Origin: Ignelater luminosus
Lineage: Eukaryota > Arthropoda > Insecta > Coleoptera > Elateridae
NCBI GenBank assembly: GCA_011009095.1
Contig: VTPC01000956.1
Span: 186,001-250,000 of the forward strand
Reading direction: 5' to 3'
DNA: 64,000 bases
Shown here: positions 11,846 through 21,299 of the stretch, piece by piece
Layout: each line of letters opens with the position of its first letter
Numbering within the stretch: the first letter of the stretch is position 1
Translations under genes and position numbers: made by a program
The notes under the pieces: generated by a model
Told to the model about the DNA's origin: nothing
Databases searched by the model: none
What the model saw: only the letters and a program-made list of their open reading frames with translations

Positions 11846-12548
11846 GGGTGGTCCAAAAAAACCCGTATGTCGCCGATCTGAATAATTCTTTTCAGTTTTG
11901 TGCCTTTAGGTGAGATATTAAAATGTACCAAATTTTGGCCCAATCGGACAACGTCAAAAATATAAGGTCTAAAAGCACAAGAATTGACTTTTTTAACAGA
12001 CAGACTTTATTTACATAATTCGACAGGACATTAAAACGATTCCTGCAATCCTCGTTTTGTGGTCGTCGGATATTTCTTCCGGTACTGCTGTACGACCTAA
12101 AAAAAAGAAAAAGAAGTGGATCAGATTAACTATATGTGAACTGAAATGTAACAATAATAGCAAATGACGTACCTGCAATAAAAATTGCTTTTGTGCCTCA
12201 TTTCTTGTAAACTTCTGATTAAATTCTTCTATGAGCTTCACTACTCTTTCCACTGTGTCATTGACACATTTGATTCCGCTGATAATCTTAATTGCTTCCA
12301 TATATCCGCTGTCCTTAGGCCACAAAACTAGCTTTTTTTTAAGAAACTGGGTGTCGATTTGAAATCTTTTGAAACATCGTTTTGATTTCGAAGAAACCCA
12401 TGCAGCTGGCAAATCTTTCTTCAGAAAATCTTTCAGATCGCCAATTTTAAGGAAAATTTTCTTTTTAATTTCGGTGTCTTCCTCTTCTACTTGCTCCTCT
12501 TTTTGTAATATATTGTGTGCCATTTTTCGTTTTTTTCTACGTCCACCC
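11846..12548. mobile_element. inner TIR element (0.7 kb) carrying a two-exon gene
   Basis: Ends read GGGTGGTCC and, inverted, GGGTGGACG, each flanked by TA. The interior holds the spliced minus-strand gene at 12031-12523, starting just inside the right end. Short matching ends plus a TA flank fit a DNA transposon or its internally deleted derivative. It sits inside the element at 11599-12911, so it either inserted there or is its coding core. Confidence 0.45.
12031..12523 (-). CDS. two-exon transposon-associated gene, 138 aa
   Basis: Exon 1 is 12523-12173 (117 codons, phase 0). A 76-bp intron with donor CAG|GTACGT and acceptor TTTTTTTAG follows, and exon 2 is 12096-12031. Splicing replaces an AT-rich run-on with VVQQYRKKYP and a short tail ending in ESF. 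The protein is lysine- and glutamate-rich at its start (KEEQVEEEDTEIKKK). It holds KCVNDTVERVVKLIEEFN followed by EAQKQFLLQ, which from memory resembles the C-terminal tail of uncharacterised, transposon-related arthropod proteins; I cannot name the family. No DDE triad is visible, so it may be what remains of a longer protein. The clean frame across the splice argues it was recently coding. Confidence 0.5.
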
Positions 12549-12911
12549 TACTATCAAATATAGAGAGAGCAACCTTTTCTTTGTTGAGGTATCATAAATG
12601 GTTTACAAATTTGTTTGTGGTACATTTTGCCAAATGAATCTCTCTGAATTTCTGAAATTTTCTGACATCAATTATATCATATCCCTTCCTATGGCCAAGA
12701 GTGTCCATTCATTTGCAAAATCTCATCCCTCAGATTGCCGTAAATCCGTTTTGCCCTGAATGGGCACCCTTGAGCATAGGGAAGGGCGTAGCTTTCTGGC
12801 GTTCCGAAATTTGTATTATACAAACTTTCAATAATACGCAACCAAATTTTCGTGTCTTAATATGCATTTTAAGCATATTTTTATAATTATTTCTGTCAGT
12901 GGCTCCTGTAC

Positions 12912-13924
12912 TATAAATACCGCTAGTGGTGATATAGAATTTTATATCAAATTGCCCAAAATATCCTAACTGCCTAAATTTGTATAATTTGTCGATTCCA
13001 AAATTCCAAGTTTGTATTGCATTTACAAGAACAAAGCGCCAAAATAGAAATTCTTCTTTGCTATATTTAATATTCTAGTAGTATTAAAGTGATTGTTTAG
13101 GTGACTGAATATAGTTATACAGGGAGTCCCTTAAACACAAGTCCTTTCTCCAGTTTAATACATACATTAGATTTCATCAATGCATATAATGTAGTTTAGG
13201 CTATTAAAGTCAAATATAAACGACGGGCATTGTGGTTATTCTCAATATGGAAGGAGTTATGAGCATTTCTAGTTGTAGACTAAAAAGTACAAAAAACGTA
13301 GATTTACTTATCAAAATCTGTTTAAAATGGTTGCCGGTCGTGGCGGAGTCTTGTGCAGGAAAGTCTACTTCGTCAAGGTCTCGTCGATTTAAATTTAATA
13401 TGGCGTATGCGCTATACCCAGCTACAGGGGCTGTTAGCACACACGGTTTTTTAAATCGACGACTAGACCGGGATCAGCAACCATTTTGAACAAATATTGT
13501 AGTGGGTTAGTGCAACAAGAAACTGTGTTGTTAAAAATAATATTAATTATTACTAATAAGTAATTATAAAAGAACATATGTATTACACGTTAAAGGGACG
13601 ATTTAATATCAATAAGAAATATAATGTAGGAAACACAACTAAAAATTTGGTACAACCTAAACAATTGAGTTTTAATATATAAAATCTCTTTTTGCATGAC
13701 GGCCTGTAAAGTTGATGCTTTGAAACTCGTTGTCAATGTCAAAAGTTGACAGTTATAAAGATTTGCAATTAATTTGACCTATCGATGTTATAAAGCTGTA
13801 TTGATGTCGTAATGGAATCATTATACGCTGCTATGATCTTGGCCAACTTCATTTTCTAATCCACCGTTGGTGGTTTTTCTTTATTATTTTGTTAAAATAT
13901 GGTCGTATAAAATAGTTATTTATA
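12912..13924. other. non-coding; one repeat end
   Basis: A TACAGGGAGTCCC motif at about 13118 looks like one end of a mariner-type MITE, but no second end was found. The patch 13310-13480 is less AT-rich and open on both strands (13210-13440 and 13232-13489), more like a repeat than a gene. Confidence 0.4.
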
Positions 13925-14108
13925 CAGGGTGGCTGAAAAATTGTTTACCAGCTTATAACTGTTTTATTTTTAAAAATATGAAAAAAATGCAAAGGAGAAA
14001 GTTGTTTGATGTAATAAGAGGCATAATATCATGCATTGAAAGAAAACCCAACGCCTACGGTTTTCGCATAACATCAACTAACTTTAATTGTTTAAATGGA
14101 ACGCCCTG
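13925..14108. mobile_element. MITE, CAGGG ends with TA duplication
   Basis: 184 bp between CAGGGTGGCTGAAAAATTG and an inverted CAGGGCGTTCCATTTAAA, flanked by TA at 13923-13924 and 14109-14110. The ends are only partly alike. TA duplication and CAGGG termini are usual for Tc1/mariner-type MITEs. Confidence 0.55.
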
Positions 14109-14300
14109 TATATTTCTTTGTTGTTGCGTATTCTTTATTCTTTGCAAATTTTGTATGACCAAGTGTATATTTTTTATTACCTTGTCGTCATCTTCATCAC
14201 TTTCACAATTATTTTTTTATAAATTGCTGTAACACAGATTTTGTAGGGCTGCGCAACCGTTTCTGAATAAATTGAGTTCACCCAAATAACTGTATCATGT

Positions 14301-14454
14301 AATTTGTATGATCAGATGTGAGTTAAAGTACCGACTATCGACATCAAACAAAAGACGATGACAAATTGAGTTCAATAACGAAGAATATTAGATAAAAAGT
14401 AATTAATAATTTGTGTTTGGAAACTTAACTCATATTTGATCTGATCATACAAAT
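14301..14454. repeat. inverted repeat, ~26-bp arms, 97-bp spacer
   Basis: AATTTGTATGATCAGAT at 14301-14317 is matched in reverse at 14438-14454, and the match extends to GAGTTAA with a small insertion. Probably a small MITE or foldback. It lies just beyond the truncated 3' side of the BEL/Pao element. Confidence 0.55.
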
Positions 14455-14560
14455 GGGGGGATAAACTTCCAATTAATATGATCATTTGCACAAATGTCAG
14501 CAATTTGATCTTTACATCTAGTCAAAAATTCATATAAAACTTTTAATTCCTTTTGTGCAC

Positions 14561-15035
14561 CTACAAACTAGTTGCATTATTTGAATGAATACAAGATGGC
14601 TTACCTCTTCTTGCACAAAATCGTCTAAGAGTAGCTATAAATGAATCTGTGGTTAGGTCTGTTACAATTTCTAAATGAATGGCTTTGGTAATAAAACATA
14701 TAAAAAACACAAATATATGCTTTATATAATTTACAACCTCGCCCTTTTTTATCTTTAAGATAGAATGGACCACCATAATCAATTCCTGTATTATAACATG
14801 GACTTGTTATTGTAACCCTATCTTCTGGTAAATTAGACATTATAGTACTCATAGGTTGAGGTTTAAATTTATAACAAGTAATACAATGTCTGGTAACTCG
14901 TTTTACTGCATTCATACCAGAAGTAGGCCAAAATGTCTGCCTTATTGTAGCAAGAAGTAACTGTGGACCAGCATGTAACAATTTTTTATGTTCATATTCA
15001 ACAATTAATCTAGTAAAAGAATGCCTTCCATCCAA
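14561..15035 (-). pseudogene. BEL/Pao integrase fragment
   Basis: Zinc-binding region: HKKLLH and HCITCYKF give the H-H-C-C pattern. The catalytic core starts with TGIDYGGPFYLKD (first Asp). A frame change near 14780 leads to FITKAIHLEIVTDL and then IHSNNATS, where the family normally has Asp before NA; here it is Asn. The sequence stops there, so the Glu-containing end and the C-terminal domain are missing. This integrase cannot be active. Confidence 0.8.
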
Positions 15036-16036
15036 CAGAATGGATGTTTTGAGTTAAAACCCAAGTGTGAGAGATGTAATCTACCCCCAACACGTAAGAT
15101 TCCATACTCATCTACAAAAGGTGCTAAAGAAATAAGTTTATTATGCTTTGGTAAAGTCTTATGATTAGATAATAATTCTAACTCATTAGAAAATGTTTCA
15201 GTTTGACATATCTTTGTTAGTACATTAGAAGCTTTAACTAATTCTTCAACTGTTAAATGTCCTAATTGTCTTTGTTCTTTAGAACATCTCAAATTATAAT
15301 AAAATCTTAAACAGTACCCAACAACCCTTTTTAATTTTATCAAATTTGAAAATCTATTGAATAAATCTAAATTATTTAAAATAGCTAAGTATGTTGCAGT
15401 AATACTATTATTATCTGAAGTAGCTAACCATTCATTACTATTTGATTTCAAAAATTGTGGGCCAAACCACCAAAGATCACAATGAACTATCAAATTTGGA
15501 AGTAGGCCTCTAGTTGCTATATCAGCAGGATTATTCTTAGTGTTGACATAAGACCAAATATAATTCTGTGACAATTTCTGAATTTTAGCTATTCGATTTG
15601 CTTCAAATCGTGGAAGCAATTTTGGATTAGTTTTTATCCAAGCAAGAACTATTTGTGAATCACTCCACATAAAACAGTTTAAATCTTTTAATGTAAAGGC
15701 ATTTATAATTTTATTTGTCAATCGTACTAACAAAAGAGCTCCAGACAATTCTAATTTCGGTACAGTCAGCTTCTGCTTTAATGGAGCAACTTTTGTCTTT
15801 GAACTAATTAAATGAATATGTACATTTCCATGATTATCAACACTACGTAAATAAACTGAAGCAGCATATGCCACACAGCTGGCATCACAAAATCCATGAA
15901 TTTCTACAATTGTAGCATTTTTACAAACATGTCTTGTTACTTTTAGTTGATTTAAAGAAACTAAATTATCTTTAAATTTTAACCATATTTGTTCTAAATC
16001 AGCAGGAACACGCCCATCCCAAGTTTTAATGACCAT
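15005..16036 (-). pseudogene. BEL/Pao RNase H and linker region
   Basis: A 343-residue open stretch, the best preserved part of the element. RNase H acidic residues are visible in HGFCDASCVAYAAS, PKLELSGA, MWSDSQIV and NNPADIATRG. The stretch continues into the linker preceding the integrase zinc finger (LVDEYGILRVGGRLHLS-like residues near its end, actual text FVDEYGILRVGGRL). It degrades the RNA strand during reverse transcription in this family. It overlaps the integrase frame by a shift at 15005-15035. Confidence 0.8.
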
Positions 16037-17040
16037 AACTTTTGTATCAATATTTTAATTAAAATAATACATGGACTGACAAGTCCCATAGGATCGAACA
16101 ATTTTGAAATACTAGACAGAATTGTTCTTTTAGACACAATAGTAACTTCTGTAAAATCGTTAACAGAAAATGACATATTATCTGATATGCGATTCCATGG
16201 CATTCCTAACGTTTTAATGGTTTCATCATTGTTAAATAATAGTTCAGTTTTATGATTAACATGATCTCGTTTTGTTAGAATATCATTATTGTTACTAGAC
16301 CACTTACGTAGTGAAAATCCTGCATCATTTAATATTTTAGAAACCTCATTACATACTTTTACAGCTTCTTCTTTTGTGTCAAACCCAGTAATTAAATTTT
16401 CTATATAAAAGTCTTTTGCAATAACATGTGAAGCTTAAGGATAAGTATCCTGAGCATCTAACGATACTTGTTTTAAAGAACGAATGGCCAAATATGGTGC
16501 GGATTTAGTACCATATGTAACGGTTTTTAAAGTATAAACTAATAGAGGTTCATCGGGGTTGGATCTCCAAAATATTTGTTGCAGTGAACAATCATCCGGA
16601 TGTACTAAAACCTGCCTGTACATCTTTGTGATATCAGCGCATACTACGAATTCATATTGTTTGAATCTAATTAATAGATCTGTAATATCATTTTGACATG
16701 CTGGGCCTTTGAACTGGATGTCATTTAGAGATAACCCTGAGTCAGTGACAACAGACCCATCAAAAACAACTCTTAACTTAGTAGTTTTGCTATCTGGACG
16801 TAATACACCGTGATGTGGTAAAAAATATAAATTCATTTTTGAACTTATCTCAATATCATTTCCAAATTTAGAAAGTTCCAAATGTCCTAGATTAATGTAT
16901 TCTTCCATAAGCTCAATATAAGCATTCTTTAATTGCATATTTTGATTTAATTTACGTTCTAAATTTAGAAATCTCTCTATTGCCATTTGTTTTGAATCAC
17001 CTAACTGCTTACGTGGAATCTTTAAAGGAATTCTTACCAC
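15994..17040 (-). pseudogene. BEL/Pao reverse transcriptase, catalytically dead
   Basis: Palm motifs are clear: LRVVFDGS, then VVCADITKMYRQ (first catalytic Asp), then VTYGTKSAPYLA. A TAA stop sits at about 16437 just before AKDFYIENLITG. The family has Tyr-Val-Asp-Asp at this position, so both catalytic Asp residues are replaced (Ile-Glu-Asn after Tyr). Downstream TKRDHVNHK and SSISKLFDPMGLVSP are typical BEL/Pao connection sequence. Inactivation is certain from the sequence. Confidence 0.85.
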
Positions 17041-17145
17041 AAACCGGCCCTCAGTGTTTCGTGAATAAGTTTTAACAAAATATGATTCACATAACTTGTC
17101 TTCATCTTTCTTTAATCACAAATTAGAATCAACCTCTTCAATCTC

Positions 17146-17835
17146 TCAAAATTTACTAAGATTTCTATCTAACTCTTCATTTGTAATTTTAATAAAATTA
17201 CAGTATATTTTAACCATTCTTTGATTTACAGTGCCCGATACTATCCAACCTAACGCAGTGTTTTGTAAAATAGGCATGTTTTTTCCTATCTTAAGACTTT
17301 CAGTTCTCAATAAATTCCAAAACAATTCAGAACCTATTAAGAGATCAATATCATCTGAAATATTAAAGTTGTTATCTGCTAAATTAATGTTTTGTGGAAT
17401 CTTCCACGAAGAAATATCTATATTCTTCACTGGTAATTTATCTGTAATTTTGGCAGGTACAATTAAGCAAGTGATTTCTGTTTTAAAATCTGAAACTCTT
17501 GATTTAATTGCTAAATTGCAGGTATAATTTAATTCAGTTCCTACTTGATTGATTCCTACAATGGAAACTTGTGCCCTTTTCTGAGGCAAATTCAACTTAT
17601 TTGCAAATCTACTAGTTATCAGATTTGACATTGAACCGCTATCTAAAATAGCTCTACATCTATGGTAATTACCATACTTATCTGCTACCAGAATTATAGC
17701 AGTTGACAATAATACAACATTATTTACATGTTGACTTGAAATTAAGGAAACCTGCATATCATTACCATCCATGATACCCTGATCATCTTTATTAGATGCT
17801 ACCATTAGCACATCATTCTTTTCATTATGCAACAA
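17146..17835 (-). pseudogene. BEL/Pao aspartic protease region
   Basis: A 229-residue frame with the retropepsin active site CRAILDSGSMSNLITS and, further on, DIDLLIGSELFWNLL and TALGWIVSG, both usual in BEL/Pao proteases. The dyad Asp and following Ser-Gly-Ser are intact. It follows a zinc-knuckle region and precedes the reverse transcriptase after a short broken linker (17041-17145). It would cleave the Gag-Pol polyprotein. Confidence 0.8.
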
Positions 17836-19060
17836 TAAATTATGTTTCTTTGAACATTTTTCGCAAGCCTTTGATCTACATTTTGCAACCTAATGCCCAT
17901 AACAAAGACAATTCAAACACAGTTTTAATTCTTTAACCTTTGCTAATTGTTCAGCTATACCTAATTTTAAAAATTCTCTGCATTATGTTATTATATGACT
18001 TTGTTTACAAAAATTACAAGTTTTAATCTTTTGTTGTTTTGTTCCTAACAATGTTGCTGAATTTCTATTACCAAATTTACAATTTTCTTTTGTTTTTAAA
18101 TGATTTCATTCCAAAGTTTCAAGAAAATCGGCCTTATTGTTCAGAAATGTTTTTAAATTATCTAATGTGGGACTGTCCATTAGTCCTTTATATTTTTCCC
18201 ATTTTTTTATTGAATTCTTGTCAAGTTTTGGGCAAATTAAATATATTAAAATGGCATCCCACTGTTTTACAGGTTGCTCTAGTGCTTCAAAAGCCCTCAA
18301 ATGTTTAAACACAATATCTACTAAACTTCTAATCACACGAGCTGATTCCTTAGTTACAGCTTCTACCTCTACTATTGATTTAATACGGTTTTGAATTAAA
18401 AGTCTTATTGTTGTATCTTTCACAAGGTAACTCCCAAGCTAAATTATAATTTTGTGATGTAAAATCAATAGATTGTATTACATTTAATGCATCACCATGC
18501 AGTGAAGCTTTCAAATAGTGAAATTTTTGAATACTTACTATTGAATGATTGTTATGAATCAGTGATTCGAAAGTATCTTTAAATTCCAACCATTCATTAA
18601 AATTACCTCCAAATTTTGGAAGGTGTATTATAGGTAGCTTAATTGGTTGCATGAAAGATTCCTGCATACCTTGGTGCATGCTTGCCGGGATTGAATGTTT
18701 CGAAGTAGTACCTTCTAAAATGAAATTCTTGTCACTACTTGACTTTGGAATATGTTTGTCCACAAGGGTTTTAGCTAAAACTAAACTTTTTACATAAATG
18801 TCATAATAATTAGAACGTAACACATGCTGTTCCTGAAGTTTATCATCTGCTACTAAGCATTCAATATTAATTTGAACATCTTCAAATTCTACCCAAATTG
18901 CTTCATAATCTTGTAGCCTAACTGACAATTCATAGATACTCTTTTCAATATCAATATCTTTTGCTAGCTCATCTTGTATTTTTACTAAATATTGAGAAAA
19001 TCTATCTAACTTATATTTTATTACTTCCCTTTTACGTAATAATATTTGATCTTCTGACAT
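17836..19060 (-). pseudogene. BEL/Pao Gag with zinc knuckles, frameshifted
   Basis: The start is the ATG at 19060 (MSEDQILLRKREVIKYK). The first 226 residues contain the conserved block LPKFGGNFNEWLEFKDTFESL of the DUF1759 Gag family; the frame shifts at about 18425 and continues to 18106. Two cysteine clusters follow on the same strand at 17850-18030: CNFCKQSH and CLNCLCYGH with later CRSKACEKCSKKH, a nucleic-acid-binding knuckle set, interrupted by stops. Gag would package the element RNA. Confidence 0.8.
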
Positions 19061-19086
19061 TTTAGCAAATGATAAATATCTTCTTT

Positions 19087-19210
19087 TTTCTAAATCCGCT
19101 ATAGAAGTACCAAAATGTTTCTAAATCCGGTATAGAAGGACCAAAATGTTTCTAGATCCGGTATAGAAGGACCAAAATGTTTCTAAATCCGGTATAGAAG
19201 GACCAAAATG
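19087..19210. repeat. 31-bp tandem repeat, four copies, at the primer-binding site
   Basis: Four contiguous 31-bp units (19087-19117, 19118-19148, 19149-19179, 19180-19210), each reading on the minus strand CATTTTGGTCCTTCTATACC and on to GGATTTAGAAA. The TTTTGGTCCTTC-type sequence right after an LTR ending in CA is what BEL elements use as primer-binding site. Here it has been multiplied. Units 2 and 4 are identical; units 1 and 3 carry a few changes. Confidence 0.85.
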
Positions 19211-19304
19211 TTACGACGACTTAATGGACTGTAAATATTGGCTTATACTTTCAATTAAAAACTACAACCTTCCATTAAGAATATAATTTGTAATTTTTTA
19301 CACC

Positions 19305-19665
19305 TTTTCAACTTCAAATTGGGAACAATCAATTTCAAAATGGGAATAATCATTTTCAAATTGGGAACAAACAATTTCAAACTGGGAATAATCAATTTCA
19401 AGTTGAGACCAATCAACTTTATATTAACTTTATCAACCTATACGTAAATGAGGCATTTTTATTTATTAATTACACTTATTGTTATTATTGTAGTTAAATA
19501 TGACAATTCATAGTTATTAAAACTGATTACAGATTGTTTAATCTGATATTGGTTAGTCTCAGTTTGAAGTTGATTGGTCTCAACTTGAAATTGATTATTG
19601 TTCCCAATTTGAAAATGATTATTCCCATTTTGATATTGATTGTTCCCAATTTGAAGTTGAAAATG
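19305..19665. repeat. inverted pair of 21-bp minisatellites (large hairpin)
   Basis: The left arm (19305-19417) is about five ~21-bp units of the type AATTTCAAAATGGGAATAATC. The right arm (about 19567-19665) is nearly the exact reverse complement, one unit shorter. The spacer is about 150 bp. On the minus strand the right arm reads as a seven-residue repeat (FQIGNNQ-like). It sits between the BEL/Pao leader and the LINE fragment and interrupts the LINE coding frame right after residues VFPSI. Confidence 0.8.
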
Positions 19666-20480
19666 TATAGAAGGAAATACCGAATTTATCATGTATAAGT
19701 TAACTACAGGAGTCACAATCGGGAGAAGGCGAGGTAAGTACGGTTCCACCATCTGTATTGTTATTCCATCGTGACCAGCAGCATTAGTTTTAATGCTTTT
19801 GACGCTCATTAGTACATCATTCTCTCATACAGGATGGAAACGCAATCCTTGATTGGTCTTGATGTTGCTATTGATGTTGCTATTATAGGTATTTTACAAG
19901 TTATTATCTTTATTTTGTAATTGAGGAAGAGAATTGATGAAGTAATTATTAATTTTGTTAACGTCCGCTATAAGTTGAGGAAGTTCAGGTGAACGTTTTT
20001 GTGTATTCAAAATGTTATTAAGATTTTTCTAAATAAATTAGTTGTACTGTTGTCGGTTTATATTATGGATTTGTTACGCTTATAAATATTATACGCACTA
20101 TCCCGCATTTGCACGAGAAATCGTATGTTATCGTTTAACCACAGAGCAGGCAATTTTGTTATTCTAGCTTGACAAAGAAGAGCATATGTATCAAATAAAG
20201 CAACAGTTTCGGCCACAAACTGTAGTTTAAGAGTCTATATCTGAACACATGTATATATCATCCCGGCCTGTAGAAGATCATTATTAAATGCATTGTAATT
20301 AAAATTTCCAAAAGTGGTAGCTTTTCGTAAATTGTGCAGGTTTACGATTGATTGGCTTCAGCGTACAGTATATTACTTCGTGATCAGAGGGATTAGCACC
20401 AGCAAAGATACCCGATTTTATATTTATTGTTTTAAAAGTAAACCTTGCAGGATCACGAATAATTTGTGTTACTTCAAAAT
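19666..20480 (-). pseudogene. Jockey-type LINE fragment (endonuclease end and start of RT)
   Basis: Minus-strand pieces in order: the endonuclease end with SDHEVIYCTLKP, the linker LCQARITKLPALWLNDNIRF, then KINNYFINSL and the reverse-transcriptase start SVKSIKTNAAGHDGITIQM to VFPSI. Several stops and shifts break it. The conserved SDH and TNAxGxDGI strings are standard for Jockey-like non-LTR elements. The rest of the reverse transcriptase is absent: the frame ends where the inverted minisatellite begins. Confidence 0.7.
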
Positions 20481-20689
20481 TCCTGTAGTTGATCCAAACA
20501 GCAAGGTAGATTTTACATTTTTAAGTGTGGTATTACAAGCACCCGGTAAATATTTAAAGAATCCATAGACCCATGTGTGAATTTTACATTTGGATTAGTA
20601 ATTTTACACAACAATAAAATTTATAAGAAACATGGTTATACTGCAGACTGCAGTTCATAGATGTCGTTAATTTAGAATACGCTCTCAAT

Positions 20690-21290
20690 TATTAATGCTT
20701 AATGATATAAAAGAGGCGTATGAACCGATCGATCTTCGTATTCCCGTGTCGAGCGTGTAGCTCCTCCATGGGGTAGTCCACATCCATTTCCCTAAACCAG
20801 CTTGGTTCCTGTGTTTCGGGGGGCGTAGAGCTGGCTCTTACTCCGCAGCCTCCATTCCTCAGCTCCACCAGATGTGGGTGGGGGTAGCAGACCGTGACCA
20901 CCCACATCTATCACAGGTTCTGATTTTGGGGCTCCTCAGATCTGTGCCCACGCTTTCTGAAAATTCCTCTGCTAGCCATTACCGTATGCATAATCCCTAT
21001 TCCCATCCCATCCTACCATCTTTCCAAATTCCCCTGCGCGCGACCCGTGGGGGTAATGGTTCTGAAAAAAACCGTTTTATCCAATTATTCAATACCGTAT
21101 ACCTAAATCCCTTTCACCTAAACAATTAACTCACTCCTACACTACAAAACCAACAAGAAATCACAATACCAACACCCTCCTCCACCTCTACTACCACCAC
21201 CAACATCAACCATCAACCGCCCCCGTCAACTCAACAACTCATTCAGCCAACATCCGCCACCACCAAATTTCTGACTCACTTAACCAGTGA
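20690..21290. repeat. GC-rich island with a perfect hairpin
   Basis: About 600 bp is far less AT-rich than the surroundings. An 11-bp perfect stem (GATGTGGGTGG at 20871-20881 with its complement at 20898-20908, 16-nt loop) lies inside. A trinucleotide-like CCACCA/CAACA region occupies 21170-21260. The plus frame 20872-21129 and minus frame 20692-20907 are open but unrecognised. It may be the 5' part of the neighbouring minus-strand LINE, or an unrelated dispersed repeat. Confidence 0.4.
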
Positions 21291-21299
21291 TGGAACTAT

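Larger units (their letters stand above)
11599..12911. mobile_element. outer TIR element (1.3 kb) with subterminal repeats
   Basis: The ends are a 22-bp inverted repeat (GTACARGAGCCACTGACAGA..., 21 of 22 matching) at 11599-11620 and 12890-12911, flanked by TA on both sides. The 9-mer TCTGGCGTT occurs at 11642, 11772 and 12795, and inverted at 11824-11832, always outside the inner element, which resembles transposase-binding subterminal repeats. No transposase frame is recognisable outside the inner element. The family is not assigned. Confidence 0.6.
14561..19210 (-). mobile_element. decayed BEL/Pao LTR retrotransposon, 3' truncated
   Basis: On the minus strand the order is primer-binding site, gag, zinc knuckles, protease, reverse transcriptase, RNase H and integrase, as in BEL/Pao elements. 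The frame is broken by several stops and shifts. The integrase ends before its third catalytic residue and no 3' LTR is present. The inner edge of a 5' LTR is suggested by CGTAACA directly before the primer-binding site at 19210; the outer LTR limit is unclear because an inverted minisatellite and a LINE fragment follow. No envelope gene is seen. Confidence 0.85.

Noticed and set aside
12369-12563. Plus-strand frame over the transposon-associated gene
   Set aside because: Antisense of the minus-strand exon, which has a supported splice structure.
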